A stretch of DNA of 64,000 bases from NCBI GenBank assembly GCA_026874595.1, contig CM049308.1, positions 76,852,124-76,916,123 on the forward strand, written 5' to 3'. This DNA is from Sipunculus nudus (lineage: Eukaryota; Annelida; Sipuncula; Golfingiida; Sipunculidae). Under the pieces are notes generated by a model. It ran no database searches, was not told where the DNA came from, and was given only the letters and a program-made list of their open reading frames with translations. Every line of letters begins with the position of its first letter. Position 1 is the first letter of the stretch. A program made the translations under genes and the position numbers. This document shows, in pieces, positions 1-11,226 of the stretch.

Positions 1-329
1 ATATTCCCTTGAAGACTCGCGCTATTTCTAACATTCAGTGTTATTTTTTTTTCGGCCTGATCAGATTATTATTGAAGTTAAAGATTCACCATGGGCATAT
101 CCCTGACACATCAAAGCCCCAAGTAATTTTAAATATAAACCTATAAATATTTAGGAGTTTCCCGGTACTCAAAATATGTATGCCGGTGGACTAATGTGAC
201 TTACTGTATGCCGCTTTCACTCAAATTTCAAAGGCCTGTTATTCATCCCTCTGTTCTCTGCTTATTTTTTTATTTTCAAAAAAATATTTTTGTTCGAGGT
301 AATCGCCTTCATTTTTAATTCTGGCTTAA

Positions 330-640
330 CTAAGTGTATGTGTAACTGCAGGATTCCATACCGGTTTCGGACTCCATGACAAGGCAGTATCCTCTCAATT
401 TATATCTTGGCGTTGACCAGGCCCGTTGACTACTCCCGACGCAGGCCCTGGCTGTGTGATCGTCCCTATTGCTGGGTCATATCACCGAGGAACCCCCGAA
501 AGGCGTAGTCGTTTGTAAGTGAAGCGGCCGTAGGGCATGACCTTCCCATTAAGCCTGCAGAACACTCACCTTGGGTGCATCGGGGGCGACCGTGAAAATC
601 TCACAGCCTCGGCTGACATTTCGGTTTCTCTGAGTAATTA
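330..640 (+). repeat. Dispersed repeat, copy A (partner near 44065-44350)
   Basis: Matches the stretch at about 44065-44350 in order and spacing. Shared blocks are GGTTTCGGACT then CTCCATGACA/TTCGTGACAG, AACCCCCGAAAGGCG, CCCATTAA(G/C)CCTGCA and a G/T-rich block before a GTGAAAA stretch. The copies are diverged. No ORF or tRNA-like head was identified, so the class is unknown. Confidence 0.55.
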
Positions 641-1032
641 AATACCAATAAGAACGCAATTGTGGGGCAATATGCAGAGTTCTTTAGCCATTAGTTGCAG
701 GTGCTAGTGAACTCTGTCTTATGCATTATCTAGAGTACTAGTCGCTTTATTTGCAGGTTAGTTTTGTCTCTGTATGCGGTACCAGCATTCCGTACACACC
801 AGATATTATCAGTCGGAATAACCCTATCTTTGACAGGGACCTATAAGTTGAAAATTAACAACAATAAAAATTTTACACTTGGCAGATAATATGGTTAACC
901 CACGTCTTACTGCTGGTGCAGTGGGGCTTAATCAGTCAAGTTATCCCTTTATCTCATCGGTTGACGGCCAACGGATACTGAGTTCTTATCTTTCATCAGA
1001 AATAAGAGGGGACATGGCTATGATCTATTAAT

Positions 1033-1047
1033 TGTGTGTGTGTGTTA

Positions 1048-1118
<71 letters not shown>

Positions 1119-1119
1119 T
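1033..1119 (+). repeat. Compound microsatellite (TG)n(AG)n(AAAG)n
   Basis: Alternating TG followed by AG dinucleotides, interrupted by AAAG units. It lies about 160 bp upstream of the first GST coding exon. The Arg/Glu-rich open frame through it is a product of the repeat, not a gene. Confidence 0.95.
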
Positions 1120-1278
1120 GAGATTATCGGAAAGTAGAAAGATTAACTTTATATTTACAAGAATTAATGATCAGGTAAGCCAAAAACCACCAGGTCGCAT
1201 ATATATATATATATATGTAATGTTTATAATGATTCACGGTTAAATATCAACATTATCATTTCAGTTTGAAATTTAAGT

Positions 1279-4049
1279 ATGAGTGCCTCTGACGAGTTCG
1301 TCTTGTACTACTGGCCCAAGAGCTACGTGGGTCCGGGCCGGGGAGAGTTCATCAGGCTGCTGTTTGAGGAGACGGGGACGGCGTACAAGGAGATGTCTGA
1401 TCAAAAACTCCTCGTGTCCCTCGCTGCCGCGAAACCGTCAGACACCGACACAGACATCGGATTCCCCATTTTCGCTGTTCCTGTACTTAAACACGGTCAG
1501 TTGTCACCAGACTGGGCAATTTTACATATCCACTTGCCACAGGCATTTACACTTATATTCACGTCTATAGACATGTTTTTAATTTTTGTTATGATAATAG
1601 GGGGATGCTTTCATCCGCTATGGTTTCACAGATACTAATTAAACTTACCTTCCTTCATGTAGGCCTACTGGAAGTTAGCAATTCAGAGTCGTATTCACAC
1701 GCAAATTCGGTGAAAGGAGAAAGTTTATAAAAGTTCTCGTGTTATTTCTGCAAATGTAAGAATTACATATAATGATTGATCCAATCATTTAAGTACCAAT
1801 AGACCCGTCTGATAACTGGCTTAATATATGCCCACTTAGACGATTTCCGTATTTCACTTACCTTACACTTTAAGTCTCATATTATTGTCAAATTCTTTCA
1901 CTAGATCAGTTGGTGTCTGATGGTGTGATTAAGTGAAATATTTCTAGGTGACATGATCATCTCCCAGACCCCTGTTATCAGCCGCTACCTTGGGAAACAG
2001 TTCGGTCTGTGGCCTCAGAACGAGGCTGATGAGTGGCACGCCGATATGATTAACACGACCATTCACGACTTCATCGCCGAGGGTAGGTCAGTCTGTCAGC
2101 CATACGGAAATAATCGATTAAAAAGCTCAATGTGCAATGCTCAGGTCTATTCGCCGATTGGGATACTAGGTATCAGTGAATTTAATGAAACTACTCTGGC
2201 ATTGTTGTGCCACGGCCACAAAATAAGGCGTCTATTTAAGGCCCGGCGTCTGATCAAGGAGAGACCGTAAGCCTACAAGCAAAAAGGTAGCGTTACGGCG
2301 GCGACCGAAATATATCGTTGCGTGTGATGTAACATGCAGGCAATCGTATATCTATTGGTAATTCAATCAAGACCAAATTGGCACCCCATTATCACAATAC
2401 TTTATCAACCACACGTATTAAAAGCTCGACCAGAGAGCTTAATTTCGCTTAGCAAGACGCTGCATGGTGCAGAACTAGCTCCCCAGGTGCACCGTAATTC
2501 ACCTGAACGAACTACATATGTGCCATTTTAGTAGGTAAACTGCATGGACGCAGTCTTATTTCCTGTTGCCTTAACCAGTCACAGAGCGTTTTTTTTCAAA
2601 CGTAGATTCCCTGAAACATGAAATGCGATTGCTCCTACATTCCTTCTCAACGATATAGCGATATATCATATTCCTAAATGATATTGAGGCGTCATGCTTA
2701 CATGCTATTTACGTCGTTAATCTATGTTTAATTAATTAACCTTATTTTTTCAGGTCGGCTCGTTTTCCACGGAAAACACTTCACCAAGAGCTACTTTGAC
2801 CAACAAGAAGAAACAAAGCCCTACATCACGTGGTTCCTTGAAGAACGCTTCTCTCGTTGGCTAACTTATCTCGAGAGGGCGCTGGCGCATAACAATGGCG
2901 GCAACGGGTCAGTGATAAAGAGCAACATCACACGTTTCAGCATTGCATTCAATAAAGATATTTGAGTATAAAAAGTGATATTTTAATTCAAGGAATCACA
3001 CCTGGATCTGCTCACATGGACAACAAACTAGTTCGGTATTTTTGTTTTCACATTCATGAGATTAGGGTATAATTTGTCATTCTAAATTTTTATTTCTGGT
3101 CATTGTATGCTCAGTAGTTGGCATGAAAATGTGAATGACGGTAATGTTTATGTTACATATTGGTTCTCAGCGACATCTGGCGAAAATATTAGAAACTAAT
3201 ATTTTAGTTATGACAGGTTGCGATTGTTACTTTCATGCATATATATCTTTATAAAATGAACTACTAGTTTATTGAGAAGGTATGTATTTTACATAACGGA
3301 ATGAAAAAGTGCCAGTATAATATATTATAGGCCTACATCAGCATATTAGTCTATTTGCAGTATAGAATATAAGCATCCGTGGCATAAAGAGCAAATACGA
3401 TCGAAGTAAAAATGGAAGAAATTTTGTAAAAAAAAAAGTGAATATATTTGCATTTTCGAAAGTGTGTAAAGAAGTTTTTTTAAATGTTAAAATCTAAAAT
3501 TGTGAATCGACATTAGATACCACTTTCATTATGGGTTGTCCCTCATACTAAGAGAACGTCATTGTTAATGTGCCGGCTTAATATTATAATGAGTGCTTGT
3601 AAAAGTAGCATATTTTATAGATCTGCAGGGTTACATTTGAATATGAAAATAACAGTTGTAGCAAATTTGGTGCGGCTTGCCAACTTACCTTATATTTTCA
3701 AAATTAAACAACTGTTTGTATAGGGGAAGGGGTGTTGTATAAACCCTTAGACCAAGATTCTGGCAAATGCAAGTCAACCAAATATACTATGAGGCATAAA
3801 ATTCCTTCCCAGTAAATCACTTTTCTTCCCTGCTTCAGATTCGTCGTGGGAACCCAACTGACGTATGTGGACCTGGCTCTACTTCACGTGCTGCGCGCGG
3901 CTGAGGCTCAGTTTCCGGAAGCTTGGAAGTCTCTGGACAGTATACCTCTGCTGAAGGCCTTTAAGGACAGAATCTCCGCCAGACCAAATTTGGCAGCCTA
4001 CTTTAAATCTGACCGATGTGTGCCCTTTTCTGGGAACAGCATGATGTGA
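1279..4049 (+). CDS. Cytosolic glutathione S-transferase, copy 1 (four coding exons, 238 aa)
   Basis: Exons are 1279-1495, 1948-2082, 2754-2907 and 3839-4049. All introns are GT-AG with phases 1, 1 and 2, and the joined frame is open to TGA at 4047-4049. The N-terminal thioredoxin-like half starts with strand FVLYYWP, then GPGRGEFIRLLFEE, the usual GST helix-1 signature, with candidate catalytic Tyr10/Tyr11. FAVPVL carries the expected cis-Pro (Pro68), and SQT (78-80) fits the glutathione gamma-glutamyl contact. The C-terminal helical half includes FVVGTQLTYVDLALLHVL, the conserved N-capping/hydrophobic-staple region, and ends in ARPNLAAYF. Size is slightly above the usual 200-225 aa. The beta1-alpha1 loop (WPKSYVGPG) is longer than in typical sigma or pi enzymes, so the class is uncertain; sigma/mu/pi-like is the best guess. 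A pyrimidine-AG just before the ATG (AG at 1263-1264) suggests a separate upstream 5' UTR exon. The family conjugates glutathione to electrophiles or isomerises prostanoids. Strong call for family, moderate for class. Confidence 0.9.
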
Positions 4050-4358
4050 AACAAAAGACTTTTATTACCAAGTAAAATTATTTTTCACACAGTTGATCAA
4101 ACGTGAAATCAAGTGTTAAACTTACCCTTTTGTATTTGTATATTAACCACACCAAAAAAGTTTGGCAGTTGTCTGTCTGTTCGATGGCAATTCAGACTGT
4201 CCCGTCCTCACTCTGTTCGTCTATCATCGGGCGTCTCAAGAAATACCAGCCTTAATAGCCTAAGTTACAAAATTTCTCAACTAGATGTCGCTACCGATAT
4301 TGGTTCTTTGATGATATACGCACTGTGGGACGGCCACGACTTCTTGTCTCAACTGTCA

Positions 4359-4364
4359 AATAAA
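4359..4364 (+). terminator. Candidate poly(A) signal of GST copy 1
   Basis: First AATAAA hexamer downstream of the GST stop codon at 4049, about 310 nt into the presumed 3' UTR. An AGTAAA variant lies closer (about 4071). Which one is used cannot be told from sequence alone. Confidence 0.3.
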
Positions 4365-5171
4365 CTTTATATTAAAAATGTGTCACATTTCAAGAAACAT
4401 CTTTCACATGCTTATATGCTTACAAAATATATCTTATTCTGTGAAGTTCCATTCTGTAAATCACCCATGTTTATGTTACTTGCCTTGAAACAATTCTAAT
4501 CCAACATATCTGTGCGGACTACATCACCCTTACGCTCTTTACACAGCGCTTTACCTATAAGCCTACTACCTATATCCCAAGTTGCTTTTTTAGAAGCGCA
4601 AGATTTCCGTTGCCTCGGGAGCGTACATTACCCTCATCACTACGCCGCTGGTGTATGTAAAGAATCCGCGGGGCGTTTTAGGGGTCAGTATGACGCCCAT
4701 ATGTACCCTAAACAGCAGAGTCGTCCTCTCACCAGTCTGATTCTGTGCGGGATATGCGCGGTCCTTCCTGTTTTTCCAATTGGATCTCGACTATCATATT
4801 CCTTTATTCATTTCAATCACTGTGCTAGTCTTATAAGAATTATATAATACTCTACACACGAGACATCTGACCATGGAGGGACACACGTTCGGGAAAGATC
4901 TCGTTCGATGCAATATTTCGTTTGATGTATATAAATGTTCGTTAGTGATGCCTGCTGTTAAGGAAAATATCGTATCTTTTATGTATTCTACTTTTTCAAA
5001 TAAAAAATGTGAATTTAATAAAACTAGTTTTTCAATAAATTGTCTCCAGTTTCTATTTTCTTCATAAATGTAAACATACTGTTATTTCGCGTAAATATAC
5101 CGATTTATCTTTTATAAATTATCTTCAGTGTCCAATCTTTCTCATATAATTTGTTGTTTTAATAGCGTATG

Positions 5172-5173
<2 letters not shown>

Positions 5174-5224
<51 letters not shown>
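5174..5224. repeat. (TA)n microsatellite
   Basis: About 25 uninterrupted AT/TA units. The Tyr/Ile-repeat reading frames through it are artefacts. Confidence 0.95.
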
Positions 5225-5225
<1 letters not shown>

Positions 5226-5238
5226 TGCATATACATAG

Positions 5239-5381
5239 GCATGGAACTCTGTATGACTCAACGCTGTATTGGCCCTGTTGGAAAGAAATTGTAGCTTCAG
5301 TTGTCGTTGGTATACTAGGTGTCTTCTGCATGATGTTCATATTTTCTCTGACAACCGGCACACACGCTTTTATTACTAACG
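5239..5381 (+). other. Candidate exon encoding a hydrophobic segment
   Basis: After an acceptor-like CATAG, the plus strand is open from 5240 to TGA at 5471. It reads STLYWPCWKEIVASVVVGIL followed by GVFCMMFIFSLTTG and, further on, AVFLILFAMVADIL: two membrane-helix-like stretches, reminiscent of tetraspan/claudin-type proteins. A possible donor (AACG|GTAATA) falls at 5381. The minus strand is also open here (136 aa), and no neighbouring exons were found, so this may be chance. Low confidence. Confidence 0.2.
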
Positions 5382-7079
5382 GTAATAAAGCCGTCTTCTT
5401 GATACTGTTCGCCATGGTTGCTGATATATTGCAGACAAGAGGGGATTTAATATATAATATAAATTTGCATTGAAACGTATGTTCATTATTTGATACTAAA
5501 AATAACTTTTTGCGTGTTAACTGACCAGTATACAATTTGTGTTCTACTGTCCAAAATAGACCAAGCAGTGTTAACCGTGATGTAATGACGGCACCAATTT
5601 ATATAAAGATTTAAGTTTTCATTTCAGTTCTGACCCTAAATACTAGATATGACGGGTCTTCGAATAGACCTGCATGCAGGCCGTCAGTTATTATGTTTTC
5701 TACCACAAGATGTAAAATAAAACGTTATTCCATTGGTCTTTAGATATACCTAAAGTTCTGTGTGCGGAGCTGGCTCCTGAATAAGAACCCAACAGTATAG
5801 TTAGGCCAAGAAAAAAAGTATAGTTCTTAGGCACTTTTTTTCAGATATGAGTGCGGGTGGGCGGTATTTTATTTTTGATTTTTTTTTCTATGTTTCGATA
5901 AAAAATGTCATATGATCATGGAAAAGCATAAAAATAACAATTTGTTTAGCTATACAGGTAAAAGCACTACATAAATTGTATTATTTATCTTCTTGAAAGA
6001 TAAAAATTAAAATAAAAATTTTTGATGCGGGGGTTTAAAATTGACACGGGCGATGCCTGAGAACAATACCTTTTATTTCTATTTTTGGCCTTACACAGCC
6101 AACAACAGAATTCCTAGAGATCTTGAACCTATAGCTGTCAGTGTGTATAGCTGCACTACAGTTTGCATGTAAACCATGGCGGCGTATGGACACTTCATGC
6201 GTTGGTTACTAACAAAGTAGTTTTCTTGAACACACGTTGCCGTACTAAAGACATATGTATACTAACACTAACTCGCTCCGAGCATATAAATAAAACCACA
6301 CTTCTGACTAACGCCCTGGCATGGAGCATTCGACACATCGGGACATTCTTTAAAGCCTTGCATGGGCTACAGGTGTGCTTTTGAAAAACACTTTGTGAAA
6401 TGTTGAAAACACGATCCATATTTAGCTGTATTTTTTGTTATCTAACGCACCAGCCTTAAATGCATTATCAACGTTTGTACCTGAACGGCGACATGCAACT
6501 CTCCTTTATAGATAACGAATGAACCGACATGACCCAAGTAATATTTATTTCAGACCATTTTATTATTTTATGTCATTGTTACGTGTCTTGTCGCCTGAAC
6601 ACAAAGAAATCAATCGCCAGTTTACAGTGAATTTACGGTGTATCTGTGACTCAGCATTATAAGACTTTAACTTAAGCTGAAGGGATAAAATAAAGCGCGA
6701 GACAATTCGCTGAGTCACTATGGCCAAGCTTTATATTAACCGTTGACAATATTTTCCAGTAGCCTCATGCTCACTCGATCGTTCCTTCAAGCTGCAGTTC
6801 ATCCCCATAATCTGACCTGCGGCCCGTGTATATAAATGTAAGTCTATCACGTTTATCTCACGAGATAACAATATTGTTATAAATTAAGTTTAAAACAAAG
6901 TGCGAGTATATTCATATCTTGACAGTGGCGTTAATTTGTCTTCAAGGATTGGGGAGTGAGGGGGGGGGGGGGGGATTCGCAGGATTTGGTGGGTAAATCA
7001 AGGTTGAGCGTTTTTATATAAACATGAATTACATTTAAGAATAAGGTTTTTACAAATAACCTTGGTATTATATTTAGAG

Positions 7080-7262
7080 TTTGGATATATGATATTTTAT
7101 AGCAAACTCAGGAATGGAACATAAGTCTATAGGTCAATATAACAATATACATGTATTTCATTTCGAATTTATTATTTTCTGAATAGCATATAGGGATGAT
7201 TACATTGACCATCCCCTTCAATTGTTTAAAACTGGGTGTATATATACACATTAATTTTGACT
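7080..7262 (+). repeat. G-run hairpin dispersed repeat, copy 1
   Basis: Shares the block AAACTCAGGAATGGAACA, then ATTTCGAAT and GATTACATTGACCATCCCC, with the copy at 60360-60580. Its right half also matches 30895-31015. The G-rich and C-rich blocks that flank the shared core in the other copies are reduced here. Confidence 0.5.
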
Positions 7263-7633
7263 ATTTGCCATGTTTAAATATGCCTATTCCGTTGTATGAC
7301 GTATATTAACAAAAGCTAATCCTTTGTAGCGTTTTCAAAATAGCAAAGAATTCCCACCCCCCTCTTTCTGTCGCCGCAAGCTTTTTATAAGGGTTCAGGC
7401 AAATTTTTACTACCTGGAACCCCCTTTACCGGACTTATTGACCTTTTTCTATTTTTATAAGTCCTTTTGGATTGACCCCCCTCCCCGTCCTTACTCCTGG
7501 ATCCGCCCTCGTTTGGAAACGCCATAATAATCGAAACATACATTACAAGGACAACTAGCCAGAAGGGCGTTTTATAACTATAGTGATCTTTCGTGTCTTT
7601 ATAGTCCACCGCCTCGGGTACATGCATGGCGCA

Positions 7634-7735
7634 TGTACCGTTTAACTAACAGCTTGTAGATCAACAAGCTAATGCATCCATTACAGAGGCGTTATAAGAA
7701 TATTTCTTAACAGGAAATACCTTCATTTCCTTAAA
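7634..7735 (+). repeat. Dispersed repeat with TAACAGCTTGTAGAT core, copy 1
   Basis: The order TGTACCGTTTAACTAACAGC, TTGTAGATCAACAAGC, CAGAGGCGTTATAAGAA and TTCTTAACAGG recurs in reverse complement at about 16755-16845 and, more diverged, at 48706-48785. No coding capacity. Confidence 0.55.
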
Positions 7736-7799
7736 ATGTACGCAGAGTATATTAGAAATCACATAAATTCTGCAGAAAATTGGTGAATAGCTTGCTATA

Positions 7800-8990
7800 T
7801 TTTTAGCGAACCTGTGAGCTTATGCGATGGTGTGGCGTCGTCCGTCGTGCGTCGTGCGTCTTTTGTACGTAACCATAGCTATCTCAAAAACGGCAGGAGC
7901 TAGCATCACCAAATTTTTTTGCAAATAATCAGTCATCTGAAAAACTCTATCGGATTTTGTTTATTTTTTTTTTCTTAATGCGTTTTCTTAGATTTTACAG
8001 TGAAAAAGCTAAAAAAGCTTTAAAAATCTTCTTCTCCGAAACTGTCCAGCCAAATTGTCCAATATTTCACAGAAATTATCCCTGGAACAATCTCTCTCAA
8101 GTTTGTTCGAATTGCTCCAGTTAGGAGATTTTTGGCCGAGTTACAGGAGGTTGAACTTAGTCATCTGTCCAAAAAAGCACACTAAAATTAAAATCTCAGA
8201 AACGGCTAGAGCTATAATCACCAAATTTTATACCAATGTTTGTCACATATGTCATATCTGAAATGAGGTATTGGTGGCGCCACCTACATTGATCTGTTTT
8301 TTACAAGCGAAAATGTAATTTTAAACTCTATTAGCTTATAAACTGATTTATGATAGAACTGTTAAGCTGATTGGTTTAAACTTTTCAAGAATTATTCTAT
8401 GGTAGGGTTCTGCCAGTTTTATAAGAATAGATTAGGTAAATACAGCTTTAAAAAGCATTGTAGCCAATTGAAAAAGGCTTTCTGTGTTTGAAAACCGATT
8501 TGACAACATGCTCAGTTTCGGTAGCCAAGTCAAGAGGTCATTCAGTACAACCAGGAGGGGTCCAGACATCACCATGGCAACTGACCTGGCTCTGGCGGGT
8601 GTCTAGACGCAGCGTCTAGACGTCTAGACACAATGTCTAGACGCAGAATTCCCAGATTATTAGAACTATATCTTTCAGCTGTTTAAAAACTTGGTTTGCA
8701 TTTTAAGGGAATTTGTGAGCTTATGCAATGGTATGGCGTCGTCCGTCTTCCGTCGTCCGTCATAGCTATCTCAAAAAGGGCAGGAGCTAGCATCACCATT
8801 TTTTTGCAAAAGATTTGTCATCTAAAAAATTATCTGATTTTTAGCGAACCTGTGAGCTTATGCAATGTTGCTGCATCGTCCATCGTGCGTCAGTGCGTCG
8901 TGCGTTGTCTCTAGTTAACCATACCTATCTCAAAAATGGCAAGAGCTAGCATCACCAATTTTTTTTGCAAAAAATCAGTCATCAGTCATC
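7800..8990 (+). repeat. Three fragments of one dispersed repeat family
   Basis: Related fragments start at about 7804, 8705 and 8838. Each has TGTGAGCTTATGC(G/A)ATG, a run of CGTCGTCCGTC-type units, AGCTATCTCAAAAA, GG(C)AGGAGCTAGCATCACCA, a T-run, TTTTGCAAA and CAGTCATC. The first copy continues for several hundred bases, and the third runs into the tandem array at 9027. Overlapping ORFs (8055, 8696, 8982) read the repeat and are not genes. Confidence 0.6.
8600..8643. repeat. Cluster of four GTCTAGAC palindromes
   Basis: The 8-bp palindrome GTCTAGAC occurs at 8601-8608, 8614-8621, 8622-8629 and 8635-8642. The first three form a larger inverted arrangement TGTCTAGACG...CGTCTAGACA with a short loop, so the segment can fold as a hairpin or cruciform. 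It sits between fragments of the repeat family described for 7800-8990. Confidence 0.7.
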
Positions 8991-9026
8991 ATTTATTAAT
9001 TTTTTTCTTAACTGCATTTTCTTAAA

Positions 9027-10290
9027 TTTTTGCACAGCGTCCATCTGTTCATCTGCCTTGAGATAAAAACACTCATATCTCTGTATTGGTTGGACTGATC
9101 GACCTGAAATTTTGCATGTGTATACATCTTGGACAGCTTTCTTGATTTTATGACAGGTGACGCCACCTATATCACGTTTAAGCTGCAGACATCGAAACTC
9201 ATATCTCAAGAACCTTTTGACCAGTTTGGCCAAAATTTTGCATGTTTATAGATCTCCCAAAGCTCTTTATCATACGCAAAACTGGTGGCGCCACCTGCAA
9301 CCATTTTTGCACAGTGTCCATCTGTTCATCTGCCTTGGGATAAAATCACTCATATCTCGGCAGTGGTTTGACTTATCCACCCAAAATTTTCCAGGTTTAT
9401 ACATCCTTGACAGCTTTCTTGATTTCATGGCAGGTGGCGCCACCTACATTCAAATTTACGCTGCAGACATACAAGCTCATATCTCTGGAACCATTTGACC
9501 GATTGGGCAAAGTTTGCATTTTTATAGATCTCACATAGCTCTCTATCATACGTAAAACTGGTGGCGCCACCTGCAATCATTTTTGCACAGTGTCCGTCTG
9601 TTTGTTTGCCGTGGGACAAAATCACACATATCTCGGCAGTGGTTTGATATATCTGCCTAAAATTTTGCAGGTTTATATATCTCTCGATTTTGTGGCAGGT
9701 GGCGCCATCTACATTTATGTATACGCTGCAAACATTCAGGCTTATATCTCAGGAGTGGTTTGACACATCCCACTGAAATTTTGCATGTGTCTAGATCTCA
9801 CATAGCTCTTAATCATACACAAAATTGTTGGCGCCACCTGCCACCATTTTTTCACAGCGTCCGTATGTTTGTCTGCCGTGGGCTAAAATCACTCATATCT
9901 CAGTAGTGGTTTGACTTATCTGCCTAAAATTCTGCTTGTTTATATATGTTGGATAGCTTTCTCGATTTTGTGGCAAGTGGCGCCACCTTCATTTATGTAT
10001 ACGCTGCAGACATTCAGGCTTATATTTCAGGACTGCTTTGACATATCCCCCTGAAATATTGAATGTGTATAGATCTCACATAGCTCTTAATCGTACACAA
10101 AAGTGGTGGCGCCACCTGCCACCATTTTTGCACAGCGTACGTCTGTTTGTCTGCCGTGGGCTAAAATCACTCATATCTCAGTAGTGGTTTGACTTTTCTG
10201 CTTAAAATTTTGCATGTTTATGCATCTTGGACAGCTTTCTGGATTTTGTGGTAGGTGGCGCAACCTAAATACACATTTCGGCTGCAGATA
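9027..10290 (+). repeat. Tandem array, ~275-bp unit, about 4.5 imperfect copies
   Basis: The marker GGCGCCACCTGC(A/C)A recurs at 9288, 9564, 9831 and 10109 (spacings 276, 267 and 278), followed each time by ATTTTTGCACAGYGTCC and a TCTGCCTTGGGA-like block. Each unit also has a second half around GGTGGCGCCACCTACATT and CATATCTC. Copies differ at many sites, so the array is old. ORFs within it are repeat read-through. Confidence 0.85.
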
Positions 10291-11226
10291 TCCAGGCTAT
10301 TATGCAACACACCTCACTCTATTTCCCCTTGCCACTCAATCCATGCCTCGCTTCAATTGTCGCACTCAGACTTTGGCGGACACAAGTAGTCGCTTGTTGA
10401 CTGCCCGTATTCTAGTTTTTTTGTTGTGTGCACCCATGCTAGAATTTCAGCAGTGATGTTTGTTTAATTGTTTCTTGTTCTAAGTGTTTAGTACTTGCAT
10501 TGTACATATACATGTTACACATGTTCTTGAAAAGTTATTGTCCAGCATTGAAGCATTATACCTGGTGTAATCTCATTGCACAGGTTCGCATTAGGCCTGT
10601 AGGCCTTGTTAATCTTTGTTTAACATATCCACATAGTTCTCCGAATACTGTTGTAGTAACTACTGGTCGGTACATTCATGGTTGCTATTCGCTAGGTCTC
10701 TGCTTTGTATATTATGAGCTAGATTATCCGAGTTATTATGGAGTTCACGTCGACACCACCAGATGGCGCAACTGCCCACTACCAGGATCATTCTCCAAAC
10801 AGATGATCTGTCGTATCAATTACTTCAATAGATCTTACCCCTGCGCAGAGGTCATGGCAGTCACTCCATCTGTGGGACGACCTATGGATGTCTTAATATA
10901 ATTATTTCCGTTTTTATTGTTTACTTGGCATACTAATTCCTTAACTACAATCCCATACTTGTAATTTATATATATGCGCCGAATGAAAGTTATAAAAACC
11001 AAATTCTTAGGGAGGAATGTTTATGTTATATGCAGTTGAGTTGGGGGGAGGGGTTATGATTACCTGGATGAAGCCGGGCCGTAGCAGAGTTTTTCGCTCA
11101 TTTAGAATTGTCTGGAGTAACATTTGAATCACAAATGAAACGTATTAACGGTCTGTCCTTACCTTTACAATATCACCATATTTTACTTCATGGGTAAAAC
11201 ATCTGATTCCAGTTTTTAGGTGAAAT
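10291..11226. other. Spacer upstream of the second GST, no gene supported
   Basis: A 133-aa open frame (10500-10901) has no start context, domain or splice support and no composition contrast that I can see; I leave it uncalled. A G-rich stretch with GATTACCTGGATGA (about 11041-11075) weakly recalls the G-run repeat family. The second GST promoter and 5' UTR exon should lie here but are not placed. Confidence 0.4.

Larger units (their letters stand above)
1..1278. other. Upstream flank of the first GST: dispersed repeat and simple repeat, no gene seen
   Basis: Apart from the dispersed repeat at about 330-640 and the TG/AG tract at 1033-1119, I see no coding exon. Part of this stretch should contain the promoter and 5' UTR exon of the GST at 1279, but I could not place them. 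No TATA box in a convincing position was found. Confidence 0.5.
4050..7079. other. Intergenic stretch, mostly unannotatable
   Basis: Contains the presumed 3' UTR of the first GST, a segment near 4600-4680 faintly similar to the right end of the repeat at 44345-44400 (shared CATCAC.ACG..CTGGTGT), a (TA)n tract at 5174-5224 and a possible membrane-protein exon at 5239-5381. A G-run lies near 6960-6974. Otherwise AT-rich, and I see no gene. Confidence 0.5.

Noticed and set aside
1052-1243. 63-aa Arg/Glu-rich ORF
   Set aside because: It is a translation of the AG/AAAG microsatellite.
5125-5535. 136-aa minus-strand ORF
   Set aside because: Half of it is (TA)n translation; the rest has no domain, and the plus strand is at least as gene-like.
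9027-10290. Possible CRISPR-like or satellite-with-spacers array
   Set aside because: Units are ~275 bp and diverged throughout, with no short identical repeats separated by unique spacers; the genome is eukaryotic.
8055-10456. Several 66-113 aa ORFs on both strands
   Set aside because: All lie inside the dispersed/tandem repeats at 7.8-10.3 kb and differ from unit to unit.
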